DNA of 64,000 nucleotides, taken from NCBI GenBank assembly GCA_025846845.1, contig JAOYTL010000009.1, forward strand, positions 248,001-312,000, read 5' to 3'. The translations under genes were made by a program, and so were the position numbers. Each line of letters starts with the position of its first letter. The first letter of the stretch is position 1. Below the pieces are notes generated by a model. The model saw only the letters and a program-made list of their open reading frames with translations. It had not been told where the DNA came from and searched no databases. Below are positions 1 to 8,462 of the stretch, one piece after another. This DNA comes from Alloboseaceae bacterium BT-24-1. GTDB lineage: Bacteria > Pseudomonadota > Alphaproteobacteria > Rhizobiales > Beijerinckiaceae.

Positions 1-325
1 CTACGGCGCCCTCCGACGCCTGGAGATAGCACGCGCGCTCGCGACGGAGCCCCAGGTCCTCATGCTCGACGAGCCCGCCGCGGGATGCAATCCCTTCGAG
101 ACGCGTGAACTGGCGGCCTTGATCAGATCGATCGCAGACGACGGCCGGGCCGTGGTCCTGGTCGAGCACGACATGCGCTTGGTGATGTCGATCTCCGACC
201 GTATCGTCGTTCTCGATCGCGGACGCGTGATCGCCAGGGGCGCTCCGGCCGACATCCGGTCGAACGCGACGGTCGTCGAAGCCTATCTGGGCCGCCTCGG
301 TGCAGAGGAGGCAGCCCGTGCTTGA
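1..325 (+). CDS. livG: Branched-chain amino acid-type ABC transporter ATPase, LivG-like (C-terminal part)
   Basis: The gene enters from the left edge; its first full codon is at base 2 and it stops at 323-325. The visible 107 residues begin just after the ABC signature with a YGALRRLEIARALA stretch, the form typical of LivG, followed by Walker B and D-loop (VLMLDEPAAGCNP) and the H-loop histidine (VEHDM). It would energise uptake of an amino-acid-like or aromatic substrate together with LivF and LivHM permeases that must lie to the left. Its 3' end overlaps livF by 8 bp, so the two are translationally linked. The true substrate cannot be read here; Liv systems beside aromatic catabolic genes often import aromatic acids. 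Confidence 0.93.
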   Translation, partial: YGALRRLEIARALATEPQVLMLDEPAAGCNPFETRELAALIRSIADDGRAVVLVEHDMRLVMSISDRIVVLDRGRVIARGAPADIRSNATVVEAYLGRLGAEEAARA

Positions 326-1019
326 GGTCTCCGGCGCGTCGGGCGGCTACGGGCCGATCCAAGTCATCCATGACCTGTCGGTAAGCGTCGACAAGGCCGA
401 ACTCGTTGCCCTGGTGGGCTCTAACGGCGCCGGCAAGACGACGCTGCTGCGGGCGATCTCCGGCCTCCAGCCGTTGACCGGGGGTGAAATTCGCCTCGAT
501 GGCGAGCCGATCGGTCACCTCCCCGCCCATTTGCGCGTGGCCCGCGGGCTCGCCCATGTTCCGGAAGGCCGCCAAGTCTTCGGACCCCTTTCGGTCGAGG
601 ACAATCTTCGGCTGGGAGCCTATCTGAACCGGAGCGACAACGTCTCGCGCAAGCGTGACCGCGTCTTTGACCTCTTCCCGGCGCTCGCGGAGAAACGGCG
701 CGCTGCGGCAGGCAGTCTGTCCGGGGGTCAGCAACAGATGCTGGCCATCGGCCGGGCTCTCATGTCCTCGCCCCGGGTCCTGATGCTGGACGAACCTTCG
801 ATGGGACTGGCTCCTAACCTGGTCGATACCATCCTGGATACCGTCGGCCAACTTGCGCGAGACGGCATGGCCATCCTCCTAGTGGAGCAGAACGCCGTGG
901 CCGCGCTCCGCATCGCCGCCAGGGGCTATGTCATCGAGACCGGACGTATCACGCAGGCGGACAACTCCGGCGCCCTGCTGCGCGACGAGCGACTGCGAGC
1001 CGCGTATCTCGGTGAATGA
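318..1019 (+). CDS. livF: Branched-chain amino acid-type ABC transporter ATPase LivF
   Basis: This is a full-length 233-residue LivF-family ATPase. Walker A is GSNGAGKT at residues 34-41, the signature is LSGGQQQ, Walker B is VLMLDEPS, and the H-loop lies in LLVEQN. I chose the GTG at 318 because an AGAGGAGG Shine-Dalgarno sits 7 bases upstream at 304-311; a GTG at 300 is in frame but has no such site. The start lies inside the end of livG. It closes the Liv operon, and the next gene begins 66 bp later with its own ribosome-binding site. Confidence 0.93.
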   Translation: MLEVSGASGGYGPIQVIHDLSVSVDKAELVALVGSNGAGKTTLLRAISGLQPLTGGEIRLDGEPIGHLPAHLRVARGLAHVPEGRQVFGPLSVEDNLRLGAYLNRSDNVSRKRDRVFDLFPALAEKRRAAAGSLSGGQQQMLAIGRALMSSPRVLMLDEPSMGLAPNLVDTILDTVGQLARDGMAILLVEQNAVAALRIAARGYVIETGRITQADNSGALLRDERLRAAYLGE

Positions 1020-1085
1020 CGCCAAGCAATGACACGAAGAACAGCTCATAGGGCAGTCGCAAACGCTCACGGGAAGGGAACAGAC

Positions 1086-2174
1086 ATGAAAAGGCGTGAT
1101 ATCCTAGCCGCCGCAGCGGGCATCGCCGCAGCGCCGGTACTGGCGGGACCCGCAATCGCCCAGGGTCGGCCAAAACTGAAGTGGCGCATGGTATCCAGTT
1201 TTCCGAAAAGCCTGGACACCAGCTTCGGGGCAGGCGTCTTCCTTGCGAAGCGCGTATTCGAACTGACCGAAGGAGGATTGGAGCTTCAGGTATTCGCACC
1301 CGGCGAGATCGTCGGGGGCCTCGAGGCTCTGGATGCCGTCTCGAACGACACGGTCGAGTGCTGCCATTCCGTGAGCTTCTACGGTTTGGGGAAAGACCTT
1401 AGCTTCGCCGTGGGATCCGGCCTCCCCTTCATCTTCAACGCTCGCCAGTTGCAAGCCTGGACGTTCGAAGGCGGCGGCCTGAATCTCATGAACGAGTTCT
1501 ACTCCGGCTTCAATTTGTGGGGTCATCCCTGCGGCAACACGGGTGCGCAAATGGGAGGCTGGTTCCGGAAGGAGGTCACCTCGCTCGACGATCTCAAGGG
1601 TCTGAAGATGAGGATCGGCGCGATGGGAGGGCAAATCCTCTCGCGATTGGGCGTCGTGCCTCAGCAGATCGCGGGCGGTGACATCTACGCCGCGCTCGAA
1701 CGGGGAACAATCGACGCCGTGGAATGGTCCGGCGCCTACGACGACGAGAAGCTAGGCTTCGCGCGGGTCGCGAAATACTATTACTCGCCCGGCTGGTGGG
1801 AGGGCGGACCCATGCTGCACTTCTTCGTCAATCTAAAACGCTGGGGCGATCTTCCTGCTTCATACCAAGCCGCGCTTACCTCGGCCTGTCACGAGGCCAA
1901 CAACCGGATGCTGGCCCAGCTCGACGCCAGGAACGGCGCAGCGCTGAAGCGCCTGGCCGGCACTGGCGTCCAGATTCGCATTTTCTCGAAGGAAATCCTG
2001 GACGCCTGCTTCAATGAGACAATGAAGTTCTACGACGAGCTTTCGGCCAAGAATCCGAAATTTGCGAAGTTGTACGCCAGCATCAACGCGCTGCGGCCCG
2101 ACATGCTTCTCTACCAGCGAATTGTCGAGCTTCCTTACGACTCATATGTCTACTCCCGCGCCGCCAGCAAATGA
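1086..2174 (+). CDS. TRAP transporter solute-binding protein (DctP family)
   Basis: This 362-residue periplasmic binding protein starts with a Tat-like signal (MKRRDILAAAAGIAAAPVLAG, cleavage near AIAQ). The mature part has DctP-family features, including FRKEVTSLDDLKGLKMR and the GGDIYAALERGTIDAVEW stretch characteristic of TRAP binding proteins for 2-oxo and other monocarboxylates (TakP-like). ATG 1086 is preferred over earlier in-frame starts because GGGAAGGGA precedes it. No dctQ or intact dctM follows; the only membrane-component trace is a 3' fragment of dctM at 4986-5075. The protein may therefore be orphaned, or may work with permeases encoded elsewhere. It probably shares a transcript with the flavoprotein that starts 95 bp downstream. 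Confidence 0.88.
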   Translation: MKRRDILAAAAGIAAAPVLAGPAIAQGRPKLKWRMVSSFPKSLDTSFGAGVFLAKRVFELTEGGLELQVFAPGEIVGGLEALDAVSNDTVECCHSVSFYGLGKDLSFAVGSGLPFIFNARQLQAWTFEGGGLNLMNEFYSGFNLWGHPCGNTGAQMGGWFRKEVTSLDDLKGLKMRIGAMGGQILSRLGVVPQQIAGGDIYAALERGTIDAVEWSGAYDDEKLGFARVAKYYYSPGWWEGGPMLHFFVNLKRWGDLPASYQAALTSACHEANNRMLAQLDARNGAALKRLAGTGVQIRIFSKEILDACFNETMKFYDELSAKNPKFAKLYASINALRPDMLLYQRIVELPYDSYVYSRAASK

Positions 2175-2269
2175 CGCGGATTGGCCGCATCGACCCTGCC
2201 CGACCCGTCGAACCTCCGTGGCCTGAATAGAGGTTGCGATCCCGAATATGCGCATAAGGAACTGCTAGC

Positions 2270-3985
2270 ATGTCGCCGGATATTCCTTCCCCGGCCGGCA
2301 GGCCCCAAGACGATCGGCAGATTTGCGACTTGCTCGTGGTCGGCTCGGGCGCGGGAGGCATGTCGGCGGCCATCACCGCCCGATTGGCCGGTCTGGACGT
2401 TCTAATGGTCGAGAAGACCGACCGCATCGGCGGCACGACGGCGCTGTCCGGTGGAGGGCTTTGGGTGCCTGCCAACCCTTTGGCACGCGCAGCCGGCGTC
2501 GAGGACGATATCGCGGCCGCGCAACGTTACGTCGAGAGTCTCGCAGGAAACCATGTCGATCCGCCGCTGCTGGAAGCCTTTCTCGCAGCTGGGCCGGACA
2601 TGGTCTCGTTCTTTCACGCCCACACCGACGTGCGCTTCGTCAGCGCGACGAGGTTTCCTGACTATCACCCCGATCGGCCGGGGGCCGGTGTCGGCAGGAC
2701 GCTGCTCACGGAGTCGTTCGACAGCCGTGAACTCGGCGAGGGCCGGGCGATGCTGAGGGAGCCGTTGCGGCAGATGACGCTCGGAGGCATGACCCTGGCT
2801 TCGGGCGACGAGCTCTGGCACTTCCTGAGGGCTTCGCGATCCGCGCGCTCGGCGCTCTACGTGGCCCGTGTCATGGCCCGGTACCAATTGGACAAGATCC
2901 GGTTCGGATTTGGCACCCGTCTGACCAATGGCAATGCTCTCGCTGCGCGACTGCTCAGGACGCTCTTGCGATTGGACGTGCGGATCTGGCGAAGCGCGGC
3001 CGTAACGGAGCTTTCGATCGATGCGACGAAGCGCGAGGCCTTGGTGGCGCGCGATGGCGGACGGCCGGTTCGGATCGTCGCACGACGAGGGATCGTTCTC
3101 GCATGTGGAGGGTTCCCGCATGACGAGGCACTTCAACGCCGTCTGTTCCCGCATGTTCTCTCCGGAAACCGACATGCCTCCCCGGCGCCGGCGGGGAACC
3201 AGGGAGATGGCTTGCGCCTCGGCGCCGCGGCCGGCGGCCAGGTTCGTTCCGACTTGGTTCAAGCCGCAGCGTGGGTACCGGTTTCCATTATCTCGGAACG
3301 GGAGAAGTCCGTCTTCCCGCATCTGGTGGATCGCCAGAAGCCCGGAATCATAGCCGTCGACCGCAGCGGGCGACGCTTCGTTAACGAGGCCGAATCCTAT
3401 CACGCGTTCGTGCCCGCCATGGTCGCGGCGACGCCTTCTGGCGAGAAGGTCGTGGCGCACCTCGTCTGCGACCATCGCGCGATCCGGAAATATGGACTCG
3501 GCTATGTCAAGCCATGGCCGTTGCCGATCGGCCCTCACCTGCGTTCGGGCTATCTCAAACGAGGGCGCACTCCGGAAGAGCTTGCGGCGGTTCTGGGCTT
3601 CGATCCACGCCAGTTCTGCGAGACGATCGACTCGTTCAACGGGCACGCCGAGATTGGGCAAGACCCCGAGTTCGGGCGCGGTGGTTCCGCTTACAACAAG
3701 TTCATGGGAGATCCCTCGCACGGTCCCAACCCGTGCCTGGCACCACTCCGAAACCCTCCCTATTACGCCGTGCGTCTGGAAATCGGCGACCTAGGCACGT
3801 TCGCTGGGCTCAAGGTCAACGCCGACGCCCGCGTGCTCGACCAGCTGGGACGTCCGATCGATGGGCTGTACGCGGTCGGCAACGACATGGCCAGCGTACT
3901 GGGAGGTAGTTATCCCGGCGCGGGCAGCACCCTCGGACCCGCCATGGTATTCGGGTTCCTAGCCGGGCGCCATCTCTCGGCGTAG
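2270..3985 (+). CDS. FAD-dependent oxidoreductase, 3-ketosteroid dehydrogenase/fumarate reductase flavoprotein-like
   Basis: This 571-residue flavoprotein has an N-terminal Rossmann motif VVGSGAGGMSAAI (about residues 23-35) followed by EKTDRIGGTTALSGGG, the usual FAD-contact loop. It ends with LYAVGNDMASVLGG and GSYPGAGSTLGPAMVFG, the C-terminal FAD loop of the KstD/urocanate reductase group. It probably introduces or reduces a C=C bond next to a carbonyl or carboxylate; there is no signal peptide, so it should be cytoplasmic. An AAGGA precedes ATG 2270. It follows the TRAP binding protein on the same strand, suggesting that the imported acid or a derivative is its substrate. The exact substrate is unknown. 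Confidence 0.85.
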   Translation: MSPDIPSPAGRPQDDRQICDLLVVGSGAGGMSAAITARLAGLDVLMVEKTDRIGGTTALSGGGLWVPANPLARAAGVEDDIAAAQRYVESLAGNHVDPPLLEAFLAAGPDMVSFFHAHTDVRFVSATRFPDYHPDRPGAGVGRTLLTESFDSRELGEGRAMLREPLRQMTLGGMTLASGDELWHFLRASRSARSALYVARVMARYQLDKIRFGFGTRLTNGNALAARLLRTLLRLDVRIWRSAAVTELSIDATKREALVARDGGRPVRIVARRGIVLACGGFPHDEALQRRLFPHVLSGNRHASPAPAGNQGDGLRLGAAAGGQVRSDLVQAAAWVPVSIISEREKSVFPHLVDRQKPGIIAVDRSGRRFVNEAESYHAFVPAMVAATPSGEKVVAHLVCDHRAIRKYGLGYVKPWPLPIGPHLRSGYLKRGRTPEELAAVLGFDPRQFCETIDSFNGHAEIGQDPEFGRGGSAYNKFMGDPSHGPNPCLAPLRNPPYYAVRLEIGDLGTFAGLKVNADARVLDQLGRPIDGLYAVGNDMASVLGGSYPGAGSTLGPAMVFGFLAGRHLSA

Positions 3986-4122
3986 GCACCCTCCCCTTCT
4001 GCCATGGCGAGCGGCCCCTCGGCTGGCCACGACGGAATGGACTTGAACGGCGCACGATCCGAGCGACGCATGTCGTTCGCCGCGACCGTGGCGTGACATT
4101 TCGGGCAGGATGTCGGCGGGGA

Positions 4123-4986
4123 TCAATCAACCCACATGTCGCCGTGGGTCGGCCCCTTATCGCTCGTCTCGAATGTCCCTCTCAGCCATTCGACGAAGGA
4201 GTGCACGATGCGACGTTGGCGGTTGAGGCTCGGAAAAACGATCCGGTGCCCGACATAGCGGACATCCTGCGAGCGGCCGGCGAGCGGCGCGACGAGGCGT
4301 CCGGCCGTGATCTCCCTTTGCGCCAGCAACATCGATTCGAGCGCGATGCCGATACCGTCGCCGGCGGCGGCAAGCGCCAGGAAGCTGCGGTCGAAGCGGA
4401 TGCCCTGCGGCGGGGGAGCGGTCAGATTGTTGATCGCGAACCAGTGGCTCCAGCGCACCTGCTTGTTGTCGCTGTGGATCAGACTGGCCCGCAGCAGATC
4501 GCCTGGCGTCGTGATGCGATCTGCCAGCGCGGGCGAGCACAACGGCGTCACGGTCTCCAACGGCAGATCGATCGTCACGAGCCCTTCGCCTCGCACCTGG
4601 CCATAGACAATGTCGATATCGAAATCGTCGCCGGTGAAGCGGGTGTAGTCGGTGCCGGCCGCGAGCCTGAGTTCGATGCCGGGATGCTGCGCCAGGAAAG
4701 CCGGCAGCCGCGGCGTCAGCCAGGCGGCGGCGAAGCTCGGCGCCGAATGCACGCGCAGCAATTGCGGCCCCTGCACCGAGACCGTCTCCAGTCCGCGCCG
4801 GAGTTCGTCGAAGGCGTTGCAGACGTGGTGCATCAATGCCTCGCCATTGATCGTCAGCGCCATGCTGCGCCCGTTGCGCTCGAACAGCGCGACGCCGAGC
4901 GCCTTTTCGAGCTTCACGATGGCGTGGCTGACCGCGCTCGGCGAGAGATTAAGCTCGGCCGCGGCAGCCCGAAACGAGCCTCGGTG
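4123..4986 (-). pseudogene. LysR-family regulator lacking its true N-terminus (deletion junction)
   Basis: From GSFRAAAAELNLSPSAVSHA onward this is a good GcvA-type LysR protein: HTH helices 2-3, then an effector domain with LRVHSAPSFAAAWLTPRLPAF. The conserved start of such proteins (about 15-20 residues before GSF, including HTH helix 1) is missing. The reading frame stays open to an ATG at 5136, but that extension is an arginine/serine-rich antisense reading of a dctM tail and of the marR gene. The family-like part ends at about 4980-4986, exactly where dctM coding sequence begins on the other strand. I read this as a recombination scar that removed the 5' end and promoter of lysR; expression as a chimera cannot be excluded. 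Confidence 0.72.
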
Positions 4987-5075
4987 AGACGACGAAGGAG
5001 CTCTGGCCCTTCTTCGGCGTCGCCTTGATCGTGCTGCTGCTGATGAGCTACGTGCCGGCGCTGACGATCTACTGA
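4986..5075 (+). pseudogene. dctM: 3' remnant of a TRAP transporter large permease gene (dctM)
   Basis: The 29 codons before the TGA at 5073-5075 read ETTKELWPFFGVALIVLL followed by LMSYVPALTIY. This is the characteristic end of DctM proteins: a short amphipathic (K/R)ELWPF segment, the last transmembrane helix, and a YVPAL tail. Nothing upstream in this frame resembles DctM; the sequence abruptly becomes the antisense of lysR. The stop overlaps the 3' end of the convergent marR gene by a few bases, so marR and dctM were probably natural convergent neighbours. The remainder of dctM and dctQ have been lost. Too short for a formal family call, but the pattern is distinctive. Confidence 0.7.
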
Positions 5076-5596
5076 CCGGGTTCAGGCATTTCCTCCAAAC
5101 CTCGGTCGGGGGGCGTTGCGCTGAAACTGGCGACAAGTTCCGACAACGACAACCGGGCTTTCCCGATTTTGACCGGGTCGATTCCCTGCAGCAGCTTGCT
5201 CAATGCCTCGTCAGATGTAGCTCTCGCGCCGTCATAAAGGCCGAGCCCGGCGGGCGTGATCGATACGAGGATACGGTGCGGGTTGGAGCCGGAGGAGGCA
5301 CGGGCGACGAGGCCGCGACGTTCCATGCTAGGAACAGTTCGCGAGAGACTGGGGGGTACGATCTGGGAGCGACGTCCCAGTTCGCCCAGGTCGCAGGTGC
5401 CGCCCTCCACCAATGCGCGCAGGATGCGCCACTGCTGCTCCGTCAGATCGAAGGTCCCCAGCACGGGCCGGACATGCTGCATGATCAGTTCGCGGGCGCG
5501 AAGCAACAGCGGTATCAGCTGGCGGATCTCGGCCAGGGGTTCCTGTTGGGATGCCGATTTTGCGCCGTCGGCCGTTAGCTTTTTGGATTGGGACAA
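5069..5596 (-). CDS. MarR-family regulator, HpaR-like
   Basis: This 175-residue winged-helix regulator contains a MarR core (LTEQQWRILRALVEGG, then LGRRSQIVPPSLSRTVPSMERRGLVAR). HpaR, the regulator of homoprotocatechuate catabolism, belongs to this group and normally represses until the aromatic substrate binds. The best start is TTG at 5594-5596; upstream in frame no ATG or GTG occurs before a stop. It lies downstream of, and on the same strand as, the AAHS transporter and HpaD genes, with a strong terminator between. Its likely targets are the two TTAACATGTTAA palindromes at 8347-8364 and 8428-8444; this link is inference. Confidence 0.85.
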   Translation of the reverse strand: MSQSKKLTADGAKSASQQEPLAEIRQLIPLLLRARELIMQHVRPVLGTFDLTEQQWRILRALVEGGTCDLGELGRRSQIVPPSLSRTVPSMERRGLVARASSGSNPHRILVSITPAGLGLYDGARATSDEALSKLLQGIDPVKIGKARLSLSELVASFSATPPDRGLEEMPEPGQ

Positions 5597-5649
5597 TTGA
5601 TGCTCGATCTGCTTTTCGTCGATCGTAGAAGGCGCCGCCTTTCCGTGTC

Positions 5650-5682
5650 AAAAAGGCGGAACCGACCGCCAGGGCCGGTTCC
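5650..5682 (-). terminator. Rho-independent terminator after the AAHS transporter gene
   Basis: Read on the minus strand, GGAACCG pairs with CGGTTCC; three more pairs inside, one of them G-U, enclose a five-base loop. The hairpin is followed by GCCTTTTT. It lies 26 bp after the transporter stop and ahead of marR, so it should insulate marR from the hpaD/transporter transcript. Confidence 0.8.
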
Positions 5683-5707
5683 CAGAAGCTTTGGATGACG
5701 TGCCGTA

Positions 5708-7102
5708 CTAGGTAACCGCGATGCCCTGCCGGTGCTGCGGCAGGTGACGACCGACCAGCATGAGAGACATGGCTACCACGGTCATCGCAATCCCCAGCGT
5801 CCCGAAATAGGACCAGCTGCCGCCGGCGATCATTGCCGCCCCGAGGAAGGAACTCGAAATCGCGCCGAGGCGCCCCACGGCGAGTGCCCATGCCATGCCG
5901 GACGCCCGCGCCGCCGTCGGATAGACGTGGGCACAGACGATGTACATGTTCGACTGCACGGCGTTGACGAAGAGGCCGTGCACGCCCAGGCCCAGGAAGA
6001 CGAGTTGGGGACTCTGCGTGACGTCGATCGATTGGAGCAGGAATGCGATCGCCGCGGCGCAGCCACCGCATAACACCAACGGCAGACGTGACCCCCATTT
6101 TGGGATGGCTAGCGCGCAGCCAAGCGATCCGATGGCACCGCCAATGTTGTAGGCAGTCAGACCGGTGACGGCGCCCGAAGGGTTGAGGCCGGCGGCAACC
6201 AGCATCGTCGGCAGCCAGCTGAATGCGGTGTAGATGGCGAAGAGCGAGCAGAAGAAAGCGAGCCAAAGTGCCGCGGTGTCCCGCCCCCATCCCTCAGCGA
6301 TCAAGGCCCTGAAGCCCTGCCGCTCGTGCGACGCAAGCTCGGAGTGGTCGGTAAAAACCGAGTTTGGAGGGATTTGGCCCGTGATGCGGCCAAGAAACCG
6401 GGCCAATTCGGGCCAACGATTGGGCCTGCGCACCAGGAACTTGGGTGATTCCGGCAGGGACGCCACCAGCGCGACCGCGAGGACAATGGCGACCCCACCC
6501 CCAGTCAGGAATAGGGTACGCCATCCGAAGGCCGGTAGAACATAGCCGGCGACGAGACCTGCCAGCATGCCCCCAAGCGTAGCCCCCACCGCGGAGATCG
6601 CCACGGCCAGGGCCCGCTTTCGTGCTGGGGTGAACTCAGCCGCGATCGTCAAGGCTCCGGGCAAGGCGCCGCCCAGCCCCAATCCCGCGACGAAACGCAA
6701 TGCGCCCAGCCCCTGCAGGCTCTCGACGAACCCAATGCAGGCCGTCGCAGCCCCGAAGATCACCACACTTGCGATCGTGGTCGATCGCCTGCCGAAACGG
6801 TCGGCCCAGGCTCCGGCTGCCGCGGCCCCCAAGGCCATGCCGACAAGGCCGGCCGCCACGATCGGCGCGAAGGCGGCCCGCTCCACTTTCCATTCCTGGA
6901 TCAGCGTTGGTATCGCGTAGCCGATCAGCTGTCCGTCAAAACCATCCACGACGATCGTCAGCAGCGCGAGCAACAGGATGCGTTTCTGGAGGAGGCTCCA
7001 AGCGCTCTTGTCGATCACATCGCCGACATCGATGCCGGGGGCCCTCGTACCGGCTTCCCCGAAACCTCGCATCTCGCCCCCCGTCCCTACCGCTGATGTC
7101 AT
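5708..7102 (-). CDS. MFS transporter, aromatic acid:H+ symporter (AAHS) family
   Basis: This 464-residue, 12-helix major facilitator protein has the AAHS marker DGFDGQLIGYAIP in helix 1 and the motif-A loop GAWADRFGRR between helices 2 and 3. The group imports aromatic acids such as 4-hydroxybenzoate, protocatechuate or 4-hydroxyphenylacetate with protons across the inner membrane. ATG 7102 is chosen because GGGAGGAAA stands 6 bases upstream; an in-frame extension to 7171 lacks this. It follows hpaD on the same strand with a gap of about 190 bp that contains a GC-rich inverted repeat (CGCCTCC-C-GGAGGCG). Its position implies import of the substrate for the extradiol pathway. Confidence 0.88.
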   Translation of the reverse strand: MTSAVGTGGEMRGFGEAGTRAPGIDVGDVIDKSAWSLLQKRILLLALLTIVVDGFDGQLIGYAIPTLIQEWKVERAAFAPIVAAGLVGMALGAAAAGAWADRFGRRSTTIASVVIFGAATACIGFVESLQGLGALRFVAGLGLGGALPGALTIAAEFTPARKRALAVAISAVGATLGGMLAGLVAGYVLPAFGWRTLFLTGGGVAIVLAVALVASLPESPKFLVRRPNRWPELARFLGRITGQIPPNSVFTDHSELASHERQGFRALIAEGWGRDTAALWLAFFCSLFAIYTAFSWLPTMLVAAGLNPSGAVTGLTAYNIGGAIGSLGCALAIPKWGSRLPLVLCGGCAAAIAFLLQSIDVTQSPQLVFLGLGVHGLFVNAVQSNMYIVCAHVYPTAARASGMAWALAVGRLGAISSSFLGAAMIAGGSWSYFGTLGIAMTVVAMSLMLVGRHLPQHRQGIAVT

Positions 7103-7295
7103 GACTTTCCTCCCCATTTTTTCCACGACTTTTCGTTCCCGGCGCGCTGACGCGGGCAAGGTGGTGTTCACTTGGTGGCTACCTGCCGTTGATCCACGGG
7201 TCAGGCGAAAGTCTAGGACGCCAAGGCTGCTGGTCCGCCTCCCGGAGGCGTTCCAGCCTGGGAAAAGTCAATCGGGCGGCCTGACAAATTCTGCC

Positions 7296-8282
7296 CTAGG
7301 CCGCCACGGAACCAGTATGGTCCGCGAACACCAGCGGGGCGCTCGGCTCTTGCCCAATGAAGGGACTGCCTTCCTCGACCCAGGAGCGCGGGGCGGCAGG
7401 GCCCCACAGGCATGAGCGAAGCGGATCGCCAAACTGCCAGCACAGCGGCTCGTGGTCGTGATCAATAGCCGAGTAGTCCGCGTTGTAGATCTCGACGCGG
7501 TGCCCATCGGGATCGCGGATGTAGAGAAAGAAGGCGTTTGAGATTCCGTGACGCCCGGGGCCTCGCTCGATATTGGCCTGATACCCCGTCGTCGCCATCA
7601 GATCGAGCAGATCGATGATGCTAAGCGGGTTGGCCACCCAGAACGCAAGATGGTGGAGCCGCGGACCCACGCCGAGGGCGAATGCGAGATCGTGCACGCT
7701 CCCGCGCCGCTGCAGCCAGGCCGACAGCAGCACGTCCGTACCATCCCGGACGGTGTACTCGGTCGTCCTGAAACCCATGCGGTGATAGAATTCCACCGAG
7801 CCCTGCAGGTCGTTGGTGAAGCAGTTGAAGTGATCGATCCGCTGGAGCTTACCGCCGCGATGGTCGCCATAGCGCTGAAGCATGCTCGGAAGCCGCTCCA
7901 TGCGATGATAGAACTCGATAGGGATTCCCTGCGGGTCGACCGAGCGCAAGGTGCGCTCCTGGAACGGCACGTCGGCCCAAGATGTCGTCAGCCCCTCTCC
8001 GGATAGGAAGCTTTCCAAACGGTCCAGGTCGGCCTCCGCATGCACCTTGTATCCAAGATGACCTACCGCCGACCGGTCGCTCCTGACGAGCACAAGCGAG
8101 TGATGGTTTCTCTCCTCGATCGCCCTCAGATGGATGGCGTCGGCGGTTTCGTGAGTGACCAACAACCCCAGCATATCGACGTAGAAGCGCCGCGACGCGT
8201 CTAGGTCCCGCACGTACAGCGTCGCGTGGCTGAGCCGCGCGATGTTGAAGGGCGTATCGTAACGTGGCCCCGGAATGCTCAT
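7296..8282 (-). CDS. hpaD: Extradiol ring-cleavage dioxygenase, homoprotocatechuate 2,3-dioxygenase type (HpaD)
   Basis: This 328-residue type I (vicinal oxygen chelate) dioxygenase has two repeated domains. The predicted metal ligands are H151 (RIDHFN), H210 or H211 (RLHHLAF) and E264 (HRVEIYN); the acid-base histidine is in VHDLAF near residue 197. Length and layout match Brevibacterium-type 3,4-dihydroxyphenylacetate 2,3-dioxygenase, which uses Fe(II) or Mn(II) to open the ring next to the hydroxyls. The ATG at 8282 is preceded by GAGGAAGCC. It diverges from the downstream-pathway genes at 8463-11351 across a promoter with two palindromic operators. A related catechol substrate is possible. 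Confidence 0.9.
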   Translation of the reverse strand: MSIPGPRYDTPFNIARLSHATLYVRDLDASRRFYVDMLGLLVTHETADAIHLRAIEERNHHSLVLVRSDRSAVGHLGYKVHAEADLDRLESFLSGEGLTTSWADVPFQERTLRSVDPQGIPIEFYHRMERLPSMLQRYGDHRGGKLQRIDHFNCFTNDLQGSVEFYHRMGFRTTEYTVRDGTDVLLSAWLQRRGSVHDLAFALGVGPRLHHLAFWVANPLSIIDLLDLMATTGYQANIERGPGRHGISNAFFLYIRDPDGHRVEIYNADYSAIDHDHEPLCWQFGDPLRSCLWGPAAPRSWVEEGSPFIGQEPSAPLVFADHTGSVAA

Positions 8283-8346
8283 GGCTTCCTCCTGACACCC
8301 AGTTTTTTCTTTGCAGACGATGTTCTCGTCCTAAGCTCCGAGCAGC

Positions 8347-8364
8347 GATTTAACATGTTAAATC
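8347..8364. promoter_or_regulatory. Palindromic operator 1 in the hpaD/hydrolase divergent promoter
   Basis: GATTTAACATGTTAAATC is an 18-bp perfect palindrome with the A/T-rich, no-spacer form typical of MarR-family sites. It lies 65 bp upstream of the hpaD start. An almost identical copy lies 81 bp away. Confidence 0.75.
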
Positions 8365-8427
8365 ATTATCGTCAATCGCCCCTCGCCGCCGGGACCGGCG
8401 CCGTGGGAATTGACTTGAGCACCAAAT

Positions 8428-8444
8428 GATTTAACATGTTAATC
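8428..8444. promoter_or_regulatory. Palindromic operator 2 in the hpaD/hydrolase divergent promoter
   Basis: GATTTAACATGTTAATC repeats operator 1 with one A missing; its core TTAACATGTTAA (8431-8442) is a perfect 12-bp palindrome. It ends 18 bp before the ATG of the hydrolase gene, so a bound repressor would block transcription or initiation rightward. Confidence 0.75.
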
Positions 8445-8462
8445 TCACTTTCGGAGCTTGCC

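Noticed and set aside
2402..3721. Long minus-strand open frame (439 codons)
   Set aside because: It is antisense to the flavoprotein gene, has no ribosome site or recognisable domain, and reflects high GC at third positions.
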